This document shows positions 1 to 6,393 of a DNA stretch of 6,858 bases, piece after piece. The stretch is from Methanobacteriota archaeon (GTDB lineage: Archaea > Thermoplasmatota > Thermoplasmata > RBG-16-68-12). The notes below the pieces were generated by a model that saw only the letters and a list, made by a program, of their open reading frames with translations, was not told where the DNA came from and did not search any database. The stretch's first letter is position 1. Each line of letters begins with the position of its first letter. A program made the translations under genes and the position numbers. The stretch lies in NCBI GenBank assembly GCA_005878515.1, contig VBLZ01000063.1, positions 1 through 6,858 of the forward strand. The letters are read 5' to 3'.

Positions 1-1009
1 GGCCCACCTCGTGGCCGTTGAGCCCCCATCCGGCCGGTCCACCGGCGGACGAGAAGATGTCGGACCCGGTCGCCATCCGCACGCCCTTGCGAATCGCGAT
101 CCGCAACGCCTTCTGGTGTTGCTCGTTGATCGCCAGGGCCTTGCGGTACGCATACTCGGCGATCCCGCCTTCCTTCCCGACGCGAACGAGTCGATCGATG
201 ATGAACCGGGTTGGCACGAGGATCGCATCGCGGGCGAGCATCAGGTCCGCGGCTTCTTCATCGAGGAACGTCCCGTGCTCGATCGTCCGGCATCCGGCTC
301 GGAGCGCGGCGATGATTCCGGGTTTGCCGTGGCAGTGGGCGGCGACGACTCGGTCCGCGCGGGCCGCCTCCCCGACGATCGCTTCGAGCTCCTCGCGCGA
401 GAACTGCGCATGGACCGGATGGTCGAGCTCGCTCGCGACGCCGCCCGACGCGAGGACCTTGATGACCCTCGCTCCGATCCGGAGCTGCATCCGGACGCCT
501 TTCAGGCACTCCGGCACGCCGTCGCAGAGGTACGAGAAACCGGTGCGGCGCAACACGTCGTGGATGAAGTCGAGCGGGAACGCGTGGAGGTCTCCGTGGC
601 CTCCGGTCTGACTCAACGCTCCGCCGGCTCCGTAGATGCGCGGCCCATGGACGGTCCCTTCCGCGACGGCCCGGGCCAGATGAACGCCGAGTCCGCAGAG
701 CTCCCGGATGCTCGTGAACCCCGCGGAGACCGCGACCTCTGCGTCTTTCGTCGCTCGGGCCGCGAGCACGGCGAGAGGCGTGCGGGTGATCTCTTCGACG
801 TTCAGGGTCCGGATCCCCATGAAATGTCCGTGGACGTCCCACATTCCCGGCATCAGGGCGGGCACATTCACGACGGATGCGCCGGCGGCCGAGGGCGCGC
901 CTTCGATCGGACCCGCATATGCGATCGTCGGGCCGTCGACGATCAACGCGGCGTTCCGGATCGGTTCTCCGCGTCCCGGGATGAGGACGTCCGCTTCGAT
1001 CCGCAGCAT
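1..1009 (-). CDS. Amidohydrolase, COG1228 / prolidase-like metal-dependent hydrolase (C-terminus beyond the left edge)
   Basis: Cytoplasmic TIM-barrel amidohydrolase, likely cleaving an amide or peptide bond in a small substrate such as an Xaa-Pro-type dipeptide or a cyclic imide; the substrate cannot be read from sequence. Translating the minus strand from the ATG at 1009-1007 gives 336 residues with no stop before the edge. The N-terminal beta-sandwich strand (residues 1-50) is followed by MPGMWDVHGHF, with the HxH metal pair H60/H62. Further on are TGGHGD (135-140), IKVLASGGV with the probable carboxylated lysine K184, AHCHG (H225), IEHG (H245) and ATGSD (D317), which is the full metal-ligand set of the family. 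Family members are usually a little over 400 residues, so roughly 70-90 C-terminal residues should lie to the left. No Shine-Dalgarno precedes the start, so the mRNA may be leaderless. The gene diverges from the M20 gene. Family assignment is secure; the specific reaction is not. Confidence 0.93.
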   Translation of the reverse strand, partial: MLRIEADVLIPGRGEPIRNAALIVDGPTIAYAGPIEGAPSAAGASVVNVPALMPGMWDVHGHFMGIRTLNVEEITRTPLAVLAARATKDAEVAVSAGFTSIRELCGLGVHLARAVAEGTVHGPRIYGAGGALSQTGGHGDLHAFPLDFIHDVLRRTGFSYLCDGVPECLKGVRMQLRIGARVIKVLASGGVASELDHPVHAQFSREELEAIVGEAARADRVVAAHCHGKPGIIAALRAGCRTIEHGTFLDEEAADLMLARDAILVPTRFIIDRLVRVGKEGGIAEYAYRKALAINEQHQKALRIAIRKGVRMATGSDIFSSAGGPAGWGLNGHEVG

Positions 1010-1096
1010 CGAGTTCGCAATCGCGGTACCGCCGAAGAACGTAGCGGCGGTGCGCGATACCGAGAACCTTATCGGTCGGTCCCCGTTCCCGCGGCG
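1010..1096. promoter_or_regulatory. Divergent promoter region between the amidohydrolase and M20 genes
   Basis: These 87 bases separate the two divergent start codons. For the plus strand, a TATA-like element CCTTATCG at 1067-1074, preceded by purine-rich CGAGAA (BRE-like), is centred about 26 bases before the M20 ATG. That is the spacing expected if transcription starts at the ATG (leaderless), and it fits the lack of a Shine-Dalgarno sequence. A short dyad ACCGA/TCGGT (1059-1063 and 1072-1076) flanks this element. I see no convincing TATA box for the minus-strand gene. The element is weak compared with the TATA box before the pilin gene. Confidence 0.5.
1023..1032. repeat. Perfect 10-bp palindrome GCGGTACCGC, possible operator
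   Basis: GCGGTACCGC reads the same on both strands and lies 14-23 bases upstream of the amidohydrolase ATG, inside the divergent promoter gap. A dimeric regulator bound here could cover the start region of the minus-strand gene. In GC-rich DNA such a palindrome can arise by chance, so the regulatory role is inference only. Confidence 0.35.
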
Positions 1097-2512
1097 ATGG
1101 CCGGATTCGCGCCGCCCGAGGTCGGCCGGGCCCTCGACGCGCGGTTCCCGGAGGCCCTCGAGTACACGCGTCGCCTGCTACGTCAGCCATCCGTGAGCGC
1201 GACCGGCGAAGGGATCCGAGAGTGCTCGGAGCTCGTCCGGCAGATGATGGCGGACATCGGCTGCAAGACCCGCACCTGGGCGAAAGGCGGTCATCCGCTC
1301 GTCATCGGCGAGCTGGACGTGGGCGCGCCCGTCACCCTGATCGTGTACGAGATGTATGACGTTCAGCCGGTCGGGGACCTCAAGGCGTGGCAAGCGCCGC
1401 CCTTTGCCGCGGAGATTCGCGACGTTCCCGGCGTCGGCCGAGCGGTCATCGGCCGCGGCTCGACGAACTCGAAGGGCGCCCTCGCGAACCACCTCTTCAC
1501 CTGGAAGACGATCCGCGACGTCGACGAGATGCCGGTGAACCTGAAGATCCTCGCGGAGGGCGAGGAAGAGATCAGTAGCGCGAATTTCATCGCGTACATC
1601 CGGACTCACCGTCGAGAACTGAAGGCGGACGCGGCGATCGCGAACGACTACTCCGAGGACCTGCGCGGCGTGCCCACGATCTACCTGGGCGTGAAAGGGT
1701 GCCTGTATCTCACGGTCTGGTCCCGCGGCAACCCGCAGGCCGGCGGTCCGATGGACAGCGAAATCCACAGCTCGAACGCAGTCTGGATCGGCTCCCCGGT
1801 CTGGCGGCTGCTGCAGGCGCTCAACACCCTGGTCGACGAGGACCAGCGTCCGGCCATCGATGGAATCTGGGACGATGTCGTCCCGCCGACGAAGCGAGAT
1901 TCCGCGATGGTGAAGACCCTCGCGAAGACGTTCGACCCGTCCGCCTGGCTTCAGGAGGAACGGACGGCGAAGTTCAAGTTCGATCTGCCGAAAGATGAGC
2001 TCCTCCTGAAATACCTCTTCGAGCCGACCGTGAACATCTGCGGCATTTACTCGGGGTACATCGAACACGGCGGCACGAAAACGGTGCTCCCGCACGAGGC
2101 GTACGCGAAGATCGACATCCGATTGGTCAAGGACATGACGGTCGAAGGAACGCTGCGCAAACTGCGCGCCCACCTGAAGAAACGCGGATATGACGACTTA
2201 CGAATCGAAGTGCACGGTCCGTACGGCCCCGCGAAGACCGACCCGGGTTCGTGGATCGCGAAGGCCGCGGTCGAGGCCGTCGAGGCGAACGGGAAGCAGC
2301 CGGAGGTCTGGCCTTCGAGCGGGGGCACGATGCCCGCCTTCGCCTTCGACGAATACCTCAAGCTGCCATGGGTGTCGATGGGGCTTGGCCACGGGTCTCG
2401 GGCGCACGCGCCGAACGAGTATGCGTCGATCGACGGAATGAAGCGGTTCATGGCCGGCGAAGCGACGCTCCTCTACGCGGCCGCGAAGCGGGCGCCGAAA
2501 CGACCGCGATAG
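1097..2512 (+). CDS. M20-family metallopeptidase homologue (dipeptidase/ArgE-DapE-like) with altered metal ligands
   Basis: Cytoplasmic M20 hydrolase homologue, 471 residues, a usual length for the dipeptidase branch. The catalytic domain surrounds an inserted dimerisation domain (about 195-350). Recognisable motifs are YEMYDVQPVGD (84-94; family form GHYDVQP), IGRGSTNSKG (family form YGRGAxDxKG), AEGEEEIS (general base E157, ligand E158), D184 in IANDYSED, MDSEIHSSN with H224 (family form DLHSG), and HAPNEY with H437. M86 therefore occupies the usual zinc-binding His position and N124 the metal-bridging Asp. The ATG at 1097 is chosen because the M20 homology begins just after it, a TATA-like element sits 26 bases upstream, and the amidohydrolase occupies the opposite strand further upstream although this frame stays open back to about base 11. 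It could be an active subfamily with a different metal site or a non-catalytic relative. The family call is secure; activity and substrate are open. Confidence 0.9.
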   Translation: MAGFAPPEVGRALDARFPEALEYTRRLLRQPSVSATGEGIRECSELVRQMMADIGCKTRTWAKGGHPLVIGELDVGAPVTLIVYEMYDVQPVGDLKAWQAPPFAAEIRDVPGVGRAVIGRGSTNSKGALANHLFTWKTIRDVDEMPVNLKILAEGEEEISSANFIAYIRTHRRELKADAAIANDYSEDLRGVPTIYLGVKGCLYLTVWSRGNPQAGGPMDSEIHSSNAVWIGSPVWRLLQALNTLVDEDQRPAIDGIWDDVVPPTKRDSAMVKTLAKTFDPSAWLQEERTAKFKFDLPKDELLLKYLFEPTVNICGIYSGYIEHGGTKTVLPHEAYAKIDIRLVKDMTVEGTLRKLRAHLKKRGYDDLRIEVHGPYGPAKTDPGSWIAKAAVEAVEANGKQPEVWPSSGGTMPAFAFDEYLKLPWVSMGLGHGSRAHAPNEYASIDGMKRFMAGEATLLYAAAKRAPKRPR

Positions 2513-2525
2513 GCGTTTCGAAAAC

Positions 2526-2617
2526 CGCGCTGAAAACGCCGTCAAAATCGCGGCCCCAAAATGGTCCTTCTCACATGGAGAAAATCAACTCATTCTCAAG
2601 GTCAGATTTTCAGCGCG
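2526..2617. repeat. 11-bp perfect inverted repeat spanning 92 bp before the pilin TATA box
   Basis: CGCGCTGAAAA at 2526-2536 is exactly reverse-complemented as TTTTCAGCGCG at 2607-2617, with 70 bases between the arms. The right arm ends five bases before the TATA box, at the expected TFB recognition site. Two well-separated arms suit paired protein-binding sites (a looping regulator or two operators) better than an RNA hairpin, because both arms lie upstream of the predicted transcription start. The match is seen directly; the operator role is inferred. Confidence 0.5.
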
Positions 2618-2622
2618 ACACC

Positions 2623-2630
2623 TATAAATA
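2623..2630 (+). promoter_or_regulatory. Archaeal TATA box (box A) of the pilus operon
   Basis: TATAAATA is a near-ideal archaeal TATA box in an otherwise GC-rich sequence. Transcription is expected to start about 24-27 bases downstream of its centre, near 2651-2653. This puts the start site after the ATG at 2643, which therefore cannot begin the pilin protein, and before the ATG at 2688. The BRE position just upstream (about 2617-2622, GACACC) touches the right arm of the inverted repeat. Confidence 0.8.
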
Positions 2631-2677
2631 GCGTCATCCAGGATGGGCCGATGGAATGTCTACGAGGAATACTCCTC

Positions 2678-2682
2678 AGGTG
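2678..2682 (+). promoter_or_regulatory. Shine-Dalgarno site that fixes the pilin start
   Basis: AGGTG lies five bases before the ATG at 2688 and is complementary to the CACCT of the 16S 3' end. The upstream in-frame ATG at 2643 has no such site and lies before the predicted transcription start. Choosing 2688 also gives a short charged leader typical of a class III signal peptide. Confidence 0.65.
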
Positions 2683-2687
2683 CCTTC

Positions 2688-3698
2688 ATGCGTATTCTGA
2701 TCCGCGACATTCGCCGGGACGAGGAAGGGGTCGCCTCGACGGTCGGCACGATCATGGCCCTGCTCGTGTTCCTCACGTTTCTCAGTCTCATCGTGAACCA
2801 GTATGTGCCCGTCTGGATGAAGGATTCCGAGGCGTCCCACATGAACGGGGCGCTGGGCCAGTTTGGCGGGATCAAGGGGGCGATCGACCTTCAGATCCTC
2901 GCGGCGCAAGCCGCCCAGATTAGCGGGACCCACTACATCCCGGTGACGGCCTCGTCCGCGGTGAGCCTCGGGGTCGACGGGGTGCCGATTTTCGCGGCTT
3001 CGACCCTCGGCACGCTGCAATCGTTCCCTGACGGAGGCCCGTTCACCGTTTCGTTCGACTACCTGATCCGAGGCGTCTCGACCCATGTCCAAGAGCAATC
3101 GAACGGGTCCATCGAACTCGACGTCGGGAACCGTTACTACGTCCCCCAGAAGATCGCCTACGAGAACGGCGCGGTCATCCGCTACCAATCGGACGGCCAG
3201 GTCATCCGGGCCCAGCCGACCTTCAGTGTCGTGAAGACGAACAACACGCTGGACATCTCGTTCGGCCTCGTCAGCCTGTACGGCGCGGGCAGCGTCTCCG
3301 GGACGAGCACGGAGGTCGTGAACACGCAGGTGTTCGCCTTCGACCGGCAGGATTACCAGGGATTCCCCGCCAACGCGGTGATCTGGGTCAACCACACCTC
3401 GCGGTACGGCCTCTCCTGGTACCGGTTCCTCAACCAAACCCTGGCGGGCGCGCTCAATCTTGGAGGGAGCTTCTGCCCGTCGCCGCTCTGCCCGTCGCCG
3501 CTCGACATCTCGTACACAGGGAAAATCGGCGTGGTCGTGATCTACAAGGTCTCCGCGAGCTACAATCCAGCCGCGCGGACGTACACGATGCGCCTCGAGA
3601 TTCACAACTCGGCGCTGCTCGCCCTGAGTTTCTTCCGCCTGCAGCACGCCCAGGTCCAGGTCGGCGTGGGAGATACGAGTTCGAACGTCCAGTTCTAG
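2688..3698 (+). CDS. Large type IV pilin-like protein with archaeal class III signal peptide
   Basis: Predicted structural or adhesive subunit of a surface filament, 336 residues. The N-terminus has a charged leader ending RRDEEG (9-14), then a hydrophobic helix VASTVGTIMALLVFLTF and onward to about residue 37. This fits the archaeal prepilin pattern of an acidic or basic residue, then Gly, then two hydrophobic or small residues, so cleavage is predicted after G14. The segment resembles the xSPVIGTIL signature of archaeal type IV pilins without the proline. The remaining 300 residues form a long, probably beta-rich extracellular domain rich in Ser, Thr, Gly, Val and Tyr, with four N-glycosylation sequons (N139, N185, N235, N249). 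The only two cysteines, C263 and C268, sit in a duplicated CPSPL unit. It is much larger than the usual 100-200 residue pilin, so it may be a major subunit with a big head domain or a tip adhesin. It is the first gene of the operon, 11 bases from the ATPase gene. I do not recognise the extracellular domain. Confidence 0.82.
   Translation: MRILIRDIRRDEEGVASTVGTIMALLVFLTFLSLIVNQYVPVWMKDSEASHMNGALGQFGGIKGAIDLQILAAQAAQISGTHYIPVTASSAVSLGVDGVPIFAASTLGTLQSFPDGGPFTVSFDYLIRGVSTHVQEQSNGSIELDVGNRYYVPQKIAYENGAVIRYQSDGQVIRAQPTFSVVKTNNTLDISFGLVSLYGAGSVSGTSTEVVNTQVFAFDRQDYQGFPANAVIWVNHTSRYGLSWYRFLNQTLAGALNLGGSFCPSPLCPSPLDISYTGKIGVVVIYKVSASYNPAARTYTMRLEIHNSALLALSFFRLQHAQVQVGVGDTSSNVQF
3473..3502 (+). repeat. 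15-bp perfect tandem duplication in the pilin gene (CPSPL x2)
   Basis: CTGCCCGTCGCCGCT occurs twice head to tail with no mismatch, and in frame it encodes CPSPL-CPSPL (residues 263-272). Identical codons in both units suggest a recent slippage duplication, or one prone to gaining or losing whole units without breaking the frame. Confidence 0.85.
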
Positions 3699-3709
3699 GG
3701 TGAACCAAG

Positions 3710-5362
3710 ATGCCGAAACAGAAAAAGATCCTCATGCCGCGGGGCGCGATTCAAAAGAAGGCCGAGTGGTCCGGCACGCGCGGCTCCTACCTCACGCACA
3801 TCCCGAATCTCGCGCGCGACACCTTGGAGGAAATCGAGGTCATCCCGATCCGAGAGCCGTTCACCTACTCGCGCGTCGTCTATGACCACGATCGCTCCGA
3901 GTACGTCTACGAGGTCTGGGAACCGCAGCTCAACTCGGAGGAGAAAGAGTTCCTCGACATGATCAAGGACTCCCTGAACCGCACGCTCGAATACGAATGG
4001 GACAAGATGGCGGAGAAGGACAAGAAGGAGTACCTCCAGGAGGCAGTCGACTCGTTCATTCAATCGCGCGGCCTGCGCCTCGCCCCGGCCTCGAAGGACA
4101 AGATCGTCTACTACATCATCCGCGACTTCGTCGGATACGGCCCGGTCGACGTCCTCATGAATGACCTGCGAATCGAAGACGTGTCCTGCGACGGCACGAG
4201 CATCCCCCTGTTCATCTTCCACCAGAAGTTCGAATCGCTCAAGACGAACGTCATCTTCGATGACGAGGACGCCCTGAACTCTTTCGCGGTCATGCTCGGC
4301 CAGCGATGCGGCAAGCAAATCTCCGTCGCGAACCCGATCCTCGACGGGACCTCGGTGGAAGGCCACCGTGTCCAAGCGACATACAGCAAGGAGGTCACGA
4401 CCCGCGGGTCGTCCTTCACGATCCGGCGGTACAAGGAGAAACCCTTCACGCCGGTCGAACTCGTGAAGTTCGGCACCGCGAGCGCGGAGATGGTCGCGTA
4501 CCTCTGGATCGCCGTCGAGAACGGCAAGTCGATGATGGTCTGCGGCGGGACCGCGAGCGGGAAGACCGCGACCCTGAACAGCGCCGCCCTCTTCATCCGA
4601 CCGGGCGCGAAGATCGTGTCCATCGAGGACACCCGGGAGATCAACCTGCCCCATGAGAACTGGATCCCGGGGACGACGCGGTCCGGGGTCGGCGAGCGGG
4701 GCCCCGACGGCAAGGCGGGCGGCGAGATCGACATGTACGACCTCGTCCGAGCCGCGCTGCGGCAGCGGCCGAACTACATCGTCGTCGGAGAGGTCCGCGG
4801 CAAGGAGACGTACACGATGTTCCAGGCCATGGCGACGGGCCACCCGACGATGTCCACGATGCACGCGGACTCCGTCAAGTCGATGGTGAACCGCCTGGAG
4901 AACCCGCCGATCAACACGCCGCGCATCCTGCTGACCGCCCTGAACTTCGTCATCATCCAGTCCCACGCCCGGATCGGAGACTCGATCGTGCGACGGATGA
5001 AGCAGATCGTCGAGCTCGTCGGGTTTGAGCCGGAGACGAACGAACTCATCACGAACACGGTCTACGAGTGGGACGCCGCTACGGACACCTTCGTCTACAA
5101 GGGGCACTCGTTCCTGTTCGATGAGATCATGGAGATGAAGAACATGACTCACGAGGAGATGGAGGCGGAGTTCCAGCGGCGCGTCGATATTGTCAACTAC
5201 ATGTTGCAAAAGAACATGATCGACTTCCGAGAGATCGCGAAGATCGTGGTCCAGTACTACCAGTACCCGGAGGACACCGCGAAGCGGGTCCGAGAAGAGA
5301 TGGGCTGGCAGGACCACGCGGTCATGAAGGCCGTGGACACAGGAGGCGAGACGGTTGGGTAG
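3710..5362 (+). CDS. Type II/IV secretion system ATPase (FlaI/PilB/TadA-like), filament assembly motor
   Basis: Cytoplasmic hexameric ATPase that would power filament assembly at the membrane platform, 550 residues, normal for archaeal GspE/VirB11-type members. An N-terminal domain (1-125) is followed by the GYGPVDVLMND...IEDVSCDG motif typical of this archaeal branch. The motor has Walker A GGTASGKT (279-286, K285), the Asp box SIEDTRE (E306, D307), Walker B YIVVGEVRGKE with E361, and the His box GHPTMSTMHAD (H378, H385). The C-terminal region (about 430-550) is the usual tail of archaeal members. All catalytic motifs are intact. The ATG at 3710 follows GGGTGA (3698-3703), a good Shine-Dalgarno site that overlaps the pilin stop codon, so the two are likely translated together. 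Assembly motor fits better than retraction motor because the gene sits between the pilin and platform genes. It could equally be called an Epd-, Tad- or archaellum-type ATPase. Confidence 0.95.
   Translation: MPKQKKILMPRGAIQKKAEWSGTRGSYLTHIPNLARDTLEEIEVIPIREPFTYSRVVYDHDRSEYVYEVWEPQLNSEEKEFLDMIKDSLNRTLEYEWDKMAEKDKKEYLQEAVDSFIQSRGLRLAPASKDKIVYYIIRDFVGYGPVDVLMNDLRIEDVSCDGTSIPLFIFHQKFESLKTNVIFDDEDALNSFAVMLGQRCGKQISVANPILDGTSVEGHRVQATYSKEVTTRGSSFTIRRYKEKPFTPVELVKFGTASAEMVAYLWIAVENGKSMMVCGGTASGKTATLNSAALFIRPGAKIVSIEDTREINLPHENWIPGTTRSGVGERGPDGKAGGEIDMYDLVRAALRQRPNYIVVGEVRGKETYTMFQAMATGHPTMSTMHADSVKSMVNRLENPPINTPRILLTALNFVIIQSHARIGDSIVRRMKQIVELVGFEPETNELITNTVYEWDAATDTFVYKGHSFLFDEIMEMKNMTHEEMEAEFQRRVDIVNYMLQKNMIDFREIAKIVVQYYQYPEDTAKRVREEMGWQDHAVMKAVDTGGETVG
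5341..5346 (+). promoter_or_regulatory. Strong Shine-Dalgarno supporting a TTG start
   Basis: AGGAGG lies eight bases before TTG at 5355, within the last codons of the ATPase gene. It is the best ribosome-binding match in the area and there is no competing ATG nearby: the next in-frame ATG, at 5451, would drop 32 residues. Confidence 0.8.
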
Positions 5363-6392
5363 CTCGGCGTTCGAGAAACTCGAGACGCGAGGCACGCTCA
5401 CGAAGACGAAGCGGTTCCGCCCCGGCGAGGAGTCCGACAAGGGCGCCCACATGGTGAAGCTCCCGAAGGGAGCCAAGCCGGTCAACGTCAGCCTGCCCCC
5501 GAAGGCTCAGGTCGCGTGGCGCATGTTCGGGAAGTTCGTCCAGGCACGGACCGGGAGCGACCCGGAGCTCGAGGACAACCTCCTGAAGGCCCACATCCGG
5601 CTCCGGCCCGAAGAGTACCTGGCGGTCGCCTGGATGAACACGACGTTCGCGGCGGTGGGCGCGGTCGTCGCCGCGTTCGTCGCGGCGCTGTTCCTGCTCA
5701 TCCTGAGCATCCCGATCGTCACGCTCCTCTTCATCTTCGCGATCGTCGCGGCGCTCCCAATCTTCTTCTCGTACATGTACGCGTTCGGGCTCCCAGTCGG
5801 TTATCACGGCAAGCCCGCGGGCATGGCGAAGAAGCGCGGCCACAAGATCGACAAGCGGATCTCCGGCGCGATGTCGTTCATCTCCGCGATGAGCTCCGCC
5901 GACGTCCCCGTGGACGTGATCTTCAAAGAGCTCTCGAAACAGACCATCTACGGCGAGGTCGCCAAGGAGGCGGAGTGGATCACCCGAGACACGGAGCTGC
6001 TCGGCCTAGACATCCTGACCGCGCTCCGGAAGGCGGCGCAGCGCTCCCCGTCCTCGAAGTTCTCGGACTTCCTGCAAGGCGTCGTCACGACATCCACGAG
6101 CGGCGGCCAGCTCAAACCATACTTCCTCTCGAAGGCGGAGCAGTTCGAGAAAGAAGACCGCCTGGAGATGCGGAAGAAGATGGAGACGCTCGGGATGCTC
6201 GCGGAGTCGTTCGTGACTGTCGTCGTGGCGTTCCCGCTTTTCCTCGTCGTGATCATGGCGATCATGGCGCTGATCAGCAAGACGGGGTCCGGATTCGTCG
6301 TCCTCCTTTTGTACGTGGTCGTCGCCCTCATGATCCCGATGAGCCAGTTCGGGTTCATCTTCGTCATCTGGAACATGGAACAGGAGGGCTGA
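5355..6392 (+). CDS. First platform protein, single-domain GspF/TadC-like (T2SSF) membrane protein
   Basis: Inner (cytoplasmic) membrane platform subunit of the filament machine, expected to couple ATPase motion to pilin insertion. 345 residues: a charged cytoplasmic N-terminal region (1-90), two membrane segments (about 92-118 and 120-145), one soluble T2SSF-type helical domain (about 168-281), then two more membrane segments (about 282-306 and 312-340). There is only one T2SSF domain, unlike bacterial GspF/PilC or archaellum FlaJ, which carry two, and a second platform gene follows. The start is TTG at 5355, overlapping the ATPase stop by eight bases, supported by AGGAGG. Such an overlap suggests translational coupling and fixed stoichiometry with the ATPase. 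Confidence 0.88.
   Translation: MGSSAFEKLETRGTLTKTKRFRPGEESDKGAHMVKLPKGAKPVNVSLPPKAQVAWRMFGKFVQARTGSDPELEDNLLKAHIRLRPEEYLAVAWMNTTFAAVGAVVAAFVAALFLLILSIPIVTLLFIFAIVAALPIFFSYMYAFGLPVGYHGKPAGMAKKRGHKIDKRISGAMSFISAMSSADVPVDVIFKELSKQTIYGEVAKEAEWITRDTELLGLDILTALRKAAQRSPSSKFSDFLQGVVTTSTSGGQLKPYFLSKAEQFEKEDRLEMRKKMETLGMLAESFVTVVVAFPLFLVVIMAIMALISKTGSGFVVLLLYVVVALMIPMSQFGFIFVIWNMEQEG
6382..6387 (+). promoter_or_regulatory. Shine-Dalgarno of the second platform gene
   Basis: AGGAGG lies six bases before the ATG at 6394, within the final codons of the preceding gene. Stop and start codons are one base apart, so translation is probably coupled. Confidence 0.8.
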
Positions 6393-6393
6393 G

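Larger units (their letters stand above)
2513..2687. promoter_or_regulatory. Intergenic control region and leader of the pilus operon
   Basis: The 175 bases between the M20 stop and the pilin start are clearly poorer in GC than the genes on either side, at least up to about 2630. In order they hold four or five regularly spaced AAAA tracts (2521-2584), TTCTC-acatg-GAGAA (2568-2582, short dyad), a second TTCTCA (2593-2598), the right arm of an 11-bp inverted repeat (2607-2617), a strong TATA box (2623-2630), a predicted transcription start near 2651-2653, and a leader of about 35 bases ending in a Shine-Dalgarno site. No convincing terminator for the M20 gene is visible; the only TTTT run on this strand is at 2607-2610. 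Confidence 0.7.

Noticed and set aside
11..1096. Long open frame in phase with, and upstream of, the M20 gene, which would make an 833-residue protein
   Set aside because: It is antisense to a well-formed amidohydrolase carrying every catalytic motif, and its translation is low-complexity and rich in Arg, Asp and Gly. The openness follows from GC-rich codon use. M20 homology starts after 1097.
258..1190. Minus-strand open frame of 310 codons
   Set aside because: It is the wrong frame of the amidohydrolase gene; the product is an Arg/Pro-rich string without domain signal.
1178..2173. Minus-strand open frame of 331 codons opposite the M20 gene
   Set aside because: It is a shadow of the M20 gene with biased composition and no recognisable motif.
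2525..2553. CCGCG...CGCGG inverted pair as a terminator after the M20 gene
   Set aside because: It has five-base arms with a 19-base loop and no following T run. Archaeal terminators are normally marked by T-rich stretches, so this is not enough for a call.
2643..2687. ATG at 2643 as start of the pilin-like protein
   Set aside because: It lies only 13 bases after the TATA box, before the predicted transcription start, has no ribosome binding site, and would add 15 residues in front of a normal class III leader.
3695..5485. Minus-strand open frame of 596 codons opposite the ATPase
   Set aside because: The ATPase on the plus strand has complete Walker A, Walker B and His-box motifs. The antisense product is Asp/Arg/Leu/Val-rich low-complexity sequence typical of shadow frames in GC-rich DNA.
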